The translations under genes were made by a program, and so were the position numbers. The notes under the pieces are model-generated. The model was not told the origin of the DNA. It was given only the letters and a program-made list of their open reading frames with translations, and searched no databases. A stretch of 64,000 bases of DNA from Pseudomonas sp. N40(2020) (GTDB taxonomy: Bacteria > Pseudomonadota > Gammaproteobacteria > Pseudomonadales > Pseudomonadaceae): the NCBI RefSeq assembly GCF_014472415.1, contig NZ_JACSZV010000033.1, forward strand, positions 1 to 64,000, in the 5' to 3' direction. This document shows, piece after piece, positions 60,296 to 64,000 of the stretch. The stretch's first letter is position 1; every line of letters begins with the position of its first letter.

Positions 60296-60446
60296 GCTCG
60301 GCTCCGCCTAAAAAAGAAATAGCAGCTTAACGTGCAATGCCCCTTGCGACTATGTAACCTACCAAATAATGGCATATCAACACCATGAATGGGCGCGTAC
60401 AGGTAAGAATTGCGCCCCTTAAAAAACATTCAAGCTGAAATATTTA

Positions 60447-61868
60447 ATGAAACCGTTAAAAGCCTACCTGACTGAATACTTGTTCGACCTGACTGACAAG
60501 TTCCCAAGATTATTTCCAAACTCGCTGAAAACCAAATTCCAACGTTTCTCCATTGAACTCTACTTTAAGAATACAGCCAAGACTCTATACAATCGGGCGA
60601 ATATTTTAGATCATGAAGGTCGCTGCACTTCGATCAACATAACAACCGCAATTAATCACAACGAGCTTGTAACTCTTTATAAAAAAATCAAGATTGAGAG
60701 CTCGACAGACGTTTACAACACCCCCCCTAAAATACTGCACACCGAGCCACCTGACTACCCAATCAATACTTTTCAGCTTCTCGCTTTCAATAGCCGCCTG
60801 CCGTATGCGCCTTACACTTTAAATGGCACGCTCCAGATTTACAGTATGTACTCGATAACAATCATCCACCTGACAAGCGACGCCATATACCTTTCCATCG
60901 ATCTCAACTTAAATGAAAATGCGGATAGAGAGCTATTCAACATAGACACATCAGCCATCTCCGAATACTATTTCTTCAAATCCTTAAATCCTTTCTCAAG
61001 AAAATTTCTTGAAGTTGAACGCTCAGACTCGATAATTCAAGAAAAAATAGTAAACCGCCTAAACAAACGAGTTAAAGAAGCAAAAAAAACAGCGGCATCC
61101 CTAATTCGCTCTTGGGGAATACTTGCCGGCAACAAAAACTTCATTGTGTCGGGTCACTTCATCAACTCTCCCACCCCATACATCCAGACTGGAGATTACG
61201 ATACAGACGAAGTTATTGATGACTTTCATCTACTCAGTCGGACCTCAACCTGGCTATGCGACCAGCACAAAGCACGCTGGGATGATCGTCGATACCTCTA
61301 CAACTTTGAAATTGATAATTTTTTGCTGGACTCTGCATTTATCGATGATGACAATGGGCAACTCACCCAAAGTGGTTACTGCCAATCGCATCTCTTCCTG
61401 TCACTCATTACAGAAACACAGAATCAATACAAAAAAGCCAGAGACGCAATTAATCCACTTCTACTAAAGATCAGCAAAAATACGACTAAAGACTTGCAGT
61501 GCCTATTTGAAGCAAACCTAGAGAGCCAGCTTTTAAAAAAAAGAGCTCTCGCCATAACAAACATGATCGACATTCATTGCTTTTCTTCATTCCAAGAGCA
61601 AGCTTTAAAAAAAATGGAAGGTTTAAATGTCGACATAGAGAATTTGCTATCAGCCATCAACGAGCGCAAGACGTTGAGCAATGAGCAAATGCAACTGAAA
61701 AACCTGAGATTCAACAAACACTACTCACTGATAGTCGCAGGACTTGCTTTACTTCAGGTCGTTCTCGCAGCGATCGTTATTGACTGGACTGGAACATCTC
61801 CTGCACAAAATCCTGTCATAAAAAATCTGACTTCTTTATGTGAATGGATATCTACTCACTTTCAGTGA
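60447..61868 (+). CDS. AT-rich orphan gene: large soluble part with C-terminal membrane anchor
   Basis: 473 aa, not recognised. The first 430 residues are soluble and contain no motif I can name; residues about 350-425 are helical, probably coiled coil ([20 protein letters not shown]). One TM segment follows ([20 protein letters not shown]) with a short tail. Base and codon use differ sharply from neighbours: 60961-61020 has 18 G/C in 60 bases and many AAA, ATA and AAT codons. This marks recent transfer. It has a weak ribosome site and its last 17 bp overlap the convergent GIY-YIG gene. No partner gene was found. Confidence 0.75.
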   Translation: MKPLKAYLTEYLFDLTDKFPRLFPNSLKTKFQRFSIELYFKNTAKTLYNRANILDHEGRCTSINITTAINHNELVTLYKKIKIESSTDVYNTPPKILHTEPPDYPINTFQLLAFNSRLPYAPYTLNGTLQIYSMYSITIIHLTSDAIYLSIDLNLNENADRELFNIDTSAISEYYFFKSLNPFSRKFLEVERSDSIIQEKIVNRLNKRVKEAKKTAASLIRSWGILAGNKNFIVSGHFINSPTPYIQTGDYDTDEVIDDFHLLSRTSTWLCDQHKARWDDRRYLYNFEIDNFLLDSAFIDDDNGQLTQSGYCQSHLFLSLITETQNQYKKARDAINPLLLKISKNTTKDLQCLFEANLESQLLKKRALAITNMIDIHCFSSFQEQALKKMEGLNVDIENLLSAINERKTLSNEQMQLKNLRFNKHYSLIVAGLALLQVVLAAIVIDWTGTSPAQNPVIKNLTSLCEWISTHFQ

Positions 61869-62172
61869 TCTCCCGAGTTGCTACGCTCGCCACCAGGCAT
61901 TCCTTGGCGCTCTTGCGCAATTTTTTGATCAACCGCTCCTGGCGCAGCGCATCGCTCTTGTCGCGACAACGTTCGGTGTACACCAGCGCCATGGCCGGGC
62001 TGGAGAGGAAGAAACGCGCACCTTTGCCGCTCTGGTGCTTGGCGAAACGGCGGACGGGATCGTCGCTGATCCCGCAATACAACGAACCGTTGGCGGCGCG
62101 AACGAGGTAGACGAACCAGGACTTGCTCACCGGTTCGGCAACATCGACGGATTTTTCGCTAAGGCTGGTCAC
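61852..62172 (-). CDS. GIY-YIG nuclease family protein (UPF0213/YhbQ type)
   Basis: 106 aa. The nuclease core is visible in [20 protein letters not shown], with the catalytic Arg in [17 protein letters not shown] and the Glu in [12 protein letters not shown]. It is a free-standing domain without DNA-binding partner; the cellular role of YhbQ-type proteins is unsettled. The start GTG 62172 is tentative. Its last five codons lie inside the end of the AT-rich orphan. Confidence 0.85.
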   Translation of the reverse strand: MTSLSEKSVDVAEPVSKSWFVYLVRAANGSLYCGISDDPVRRFAKHQSGKGARFFLSSPAMALVYTERCRDKSDALRQERLIKKLRKSAKECLVASVATREITESE

Positions 62173-62211
62173 TTTGGGATCAAGGCGTGTAGGAAACAGG
62201 CCGCGATCTTA

Positions 62212-62682
62212 TCAGCGACCGGCCTGAAATGCCTTCAGTCCCTTGAGTGCCTGCGCACGTACGGCATTGCGTACCAGCGGCGTCCACCCCAGCAGCAGAC
62301 CTTTGAAACCCAAGGCCTGACGCGACCATCGCCACAGATCAAAGTGATCGTGGTGCTCGCAGATCTTGCCGTCACGAAACACGAAGCGCGCCTGGATATC
62401 GTTGACCACCACATTGCCGGTCTGGCTGAACAGATAAGTCGCCACCCAATGCGCGCCGCCGCTGCGCTCGTCGGCGCGGACATTGTCGAAGGTCAGTGAG
62501 AAGTCCTTGGCCCGGGTGGTGAGCATGCGCCACATGTCGCCGGCATCGCGCCCGCGCAGTTCGCCGAAGGCCGGGTCGCTGAACACCACGTCATCGGTGT
62601 AACACGCGGCCATCGCCTCGGCATCGAGGCGCTGGAAAGCTTCGTAGAAACGGGTGATCAACGCAACGTGGGCTTCACTCAT
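62212..62682 (-). CDS. Nuclear transport factor 2 (SnoaL-like) family protein
   Basis: 156 aa. Cone-shaped alpha+beta barrel family used by many small-molecule enzymes and binding proteins. Landmarks are ALITRFYEAFQRLDAEAMAA, CYTDDVVFSDPAFGELRGRD, TGNVVVNDIQARFVFRDGKI and EHHDHFDLWRW. ATG 62682 follows GGAG; the frame beyond it runs through a REP hairpin. Substrate unknown. Confidence 0.88.
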   Translation of the reverse strand: MSEAHVALITRFYEAFQRLDAEAMAACYTDDVVFSDPAFGELRGRDAGDMWRMLTTRAKDFSLTFDNVRADERSGGAHWVATYLFSQTGNVVVNDIQARFVFRDGKICEHHDHFDLWRWSRQALGFKGLLLGWTPLVRNAVRAQALKGLKAFQAGR

Positions 62683-62784
62683 GGGCAATCTCCAGAATAT
62701 GTACAGATTGCCAGCACGATAAGCTGCAAAACGCGGAAACACTATCGGCATTCGCATACCGAATACCCGCAGCACATAAATCCT

Positions 62785-62814
62785 ATGTGGGAGCGAGCCT
62801 GCTCGCTCCCACAT
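62785..62814. repeat. Single REP hairpin
   Basis: ATGTGGGAGCGAGC/GCTCGCTCCCACAT with a CT loop. It is located between the CynX-type transporter stop and the NTF2-like gene. Confidence 0.82.
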
Positions 62815-62829
62815 TTGAAATCAGCGCAC

Positions 62830-64000
62830 TCAGATCTTTTCGCTTTGCACTTGCACGTACAACGCACGCCCAGCACCGAGACCGGCGAGGATCGCGCCAC
62901 AGCCAATGATGCCGAAAATCCAGCCCACCGCATTCCAGCCGCCCGTCCAGTCATGCACCACGCCGACTGCGAAAGGCCCCATCGAAGCCAGCGTGTAACC
63001 GAAGCCTTGAGCCATGCTCGACAAGTTTGCTGCGACATGGGCGTCACGCGAGCGCAGTACGATCAACGTCAGCGCCAGACTGAACGCACCGCCCTGCCCC
63101 AGACCCAGCAGAATCGCCCAGCCCCACAGCCCTTCAATCGGTGCGTAGAGGCAGCCGAACAGACCGCCAAGGGTCAGCGCCATCACCACCACGATCGCCA
63201 GGCGCTGATCCTTGCCACGGGTCGCCAGCCACGGAGCGGCCAGCGAACTGGCGAGCTGGACGATCACTGAGCCGGACAGCACCAGACCCGCCTGGGTCGG
63301 CGTCAGACCGCGACCGATCAGGATCGACGGCAGCCAGCCGAACACGATGTAGGCCAGCGACGATTGCAGGCCCATGTACAACGTCACTTTCCAGGCCAGC
63401 GGATCTCGCAGCAGCCCGCGCACCCGATAAGCGACGTTGTGCGCACCGTGTTTCTGCCCGACTTGCGGCAACCAGAACGCAGCCGCGACCAGCGCCGGAA
63501 TCACCCAGAAGCCGAGTCCCATGGTCCAGTTGTGATCGAAATGCTCACTTAACGGCACGCTCGAACCCGCCGCCATCGCCGCGCCCAGGCACAGGGCCAT
63601 GGTATACACGCCGGTCATGGTGCCGGCGTGCTTGGCGAAGTCTCGCTTGACGATGCCCGGCAGCAGCACGCCGATGATGCCGATGCTGGCGCCGCCCAAT
63701 ACGCTGCCGGCGAACAGACCAATCTCCCCGAAATTGCTGCGCAAGATAATGCCGCCAGCAAGTGTCAGCAGAATGCCAAGGACTACGCGCTCGGCACCGA
63801 AACGCCGCGCCAGAATCGGCGCCAGCGGTGCGAACAAGCCAAGGCAAAGCACCGGCAGTGTGGTCAGCAAACCGGCCTGAGCCGCCGACAGGCCGAGGCT
63901 TTTCGACACATCACTGAGCAGCGGCGCCATGCTCGACAGCGCCGGACGCAGGTTCAGCGCCACCAGAATCAGCCCCAACAACAAGAGCCATGGACGCCGA
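62830..64000 (-). CDS. CynX/NimT-family MFS transporter (5' end outside window)
   Basis: At least 390 codons are visible; the in-frame coding sequence continues past position 64000 (RRPWLLLLGLILVALNL at the visible start), so the true start is outside. Twelve TM pattern with LRPALSSMAPLLSDVSKSLG, FAPLAPILARRFGAERVV and AKHAGTMTGVYTMALCLGAA. Members export or import small anions such as cyanate or nitroimidazole-related compounds; the substrate is unknown here. Confidence 0.87.
   Translation of the reverse strand, partial: RRPWLLLLGLILVALNLRPALSSMAPLLSDVSKSLGLSAAQAGLLTTLPVLCLGLFAPLAPILARRFGAERVVLGILLTLAGGIILRSNFGEIGLFAGSVLGGASIGIIGVLLPGIVKRDFAKHAGTMTGVYTMALCLGAAMAAGSSVPLSEHFDHNWTMGLGFWVIPALVAAAFWLPQVGQKHGAHNVAYRVRGLLRDPLAWKVTLYMGLQSSLAYIVFGWLPSILIGRGLTPTQAGLVLSGSVIVQLASSLAAPWLATRGKDQRLAIVVVMALTLGGLFGCLYAPIEGLWGWAILLGLGQGGAFSLALTLIVLRSRDAHVAANLSSMAQGFGYTLASMGPFAVGVVHDWTGGWNAVGWIFGIIGCGAILAGLGAGRALYVQVQSEKI

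Overview
The window is a chromosomal stretch of a Pseudomonas of the P. fluorescens group. The evidence is the run of pseudomonad core loci (recJ/yaeQ, hom-thrC with dsbC and xerD, rpsP-rimM-trmD-rplS, ffh, purL/mltF, lepA-lepB-rnc-era-recO-pdxJ, lptF-lptG, pepA-holC-valS), genus-typical small genes (DUF3509, DUF6124, DUF1289), and many copies of the pseudomonad REP palindrome. No rRNA, tRNA, CRISPR array, prophage or intact insertion sequence is visible.

Layout. 1-5700: recJ, yaeQ, a class III CoA-transferase, a TIGR02285 periplasmic protein, DUF3509 and a lone receiver protein. 5811-12500: a BvgS-like sensor that stops right after its PAS domain, then thrC, hom, dsbC, xerD and a thioesterase, all on the minus strand. 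12600-18500: the S16/RimM/TrmD/L19 operon, ffh, and a divergent CcsA-like/CNNM pair. 18700-24800: an MHS transporter, purT, a VUT transporter, DUF1289 with a gamma-carbonic anhydrase, two Nudix enzymes and an L,D-transpeptidase. 25000-32430: a complete GlcNAc utilisation locus (GntR regulator, NagA, SIS-type deaminase, fused EIIA-HPr-EI, EIICB). These genes together import, phosphorylate, deacetylate and deaminate GlcNAc to fructose-6-phosphate. 32440-35525 is an accessory island: a nucleotidyltransferase-fold gene with a helical partner, DUF6124 behind a structured leader, an EF-hand protein, palindromes and a dispersed repeat. 35526-53045: YqfO, purL, mltF, the lep/rnc/era operon, lptFG, a MITE-like element, pepA and holC. 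53148-64000: valS, rlmF, a HU paralogue, yejK with a membrane glutaredoxin, a GST, an AT-rich orphan gene, a GIY-YIG protein, an NTF2-like protein and a CynX-type transporter cut by the window edge.

The most interesting unexplained signals are these: the crossing-helix (pseudoknot or switch) leader before DUF6124; the AT-rich orphan membrane-anchored protein at 60447-61868; the 283-bp terminal-inverted-repeat element before pepA; the nucleotidyltransferase pair; the truncated sensor kinase; and the inverted-repeat operator before the GlcNAc regulator. All product names come from reading the translations; no database search was run.
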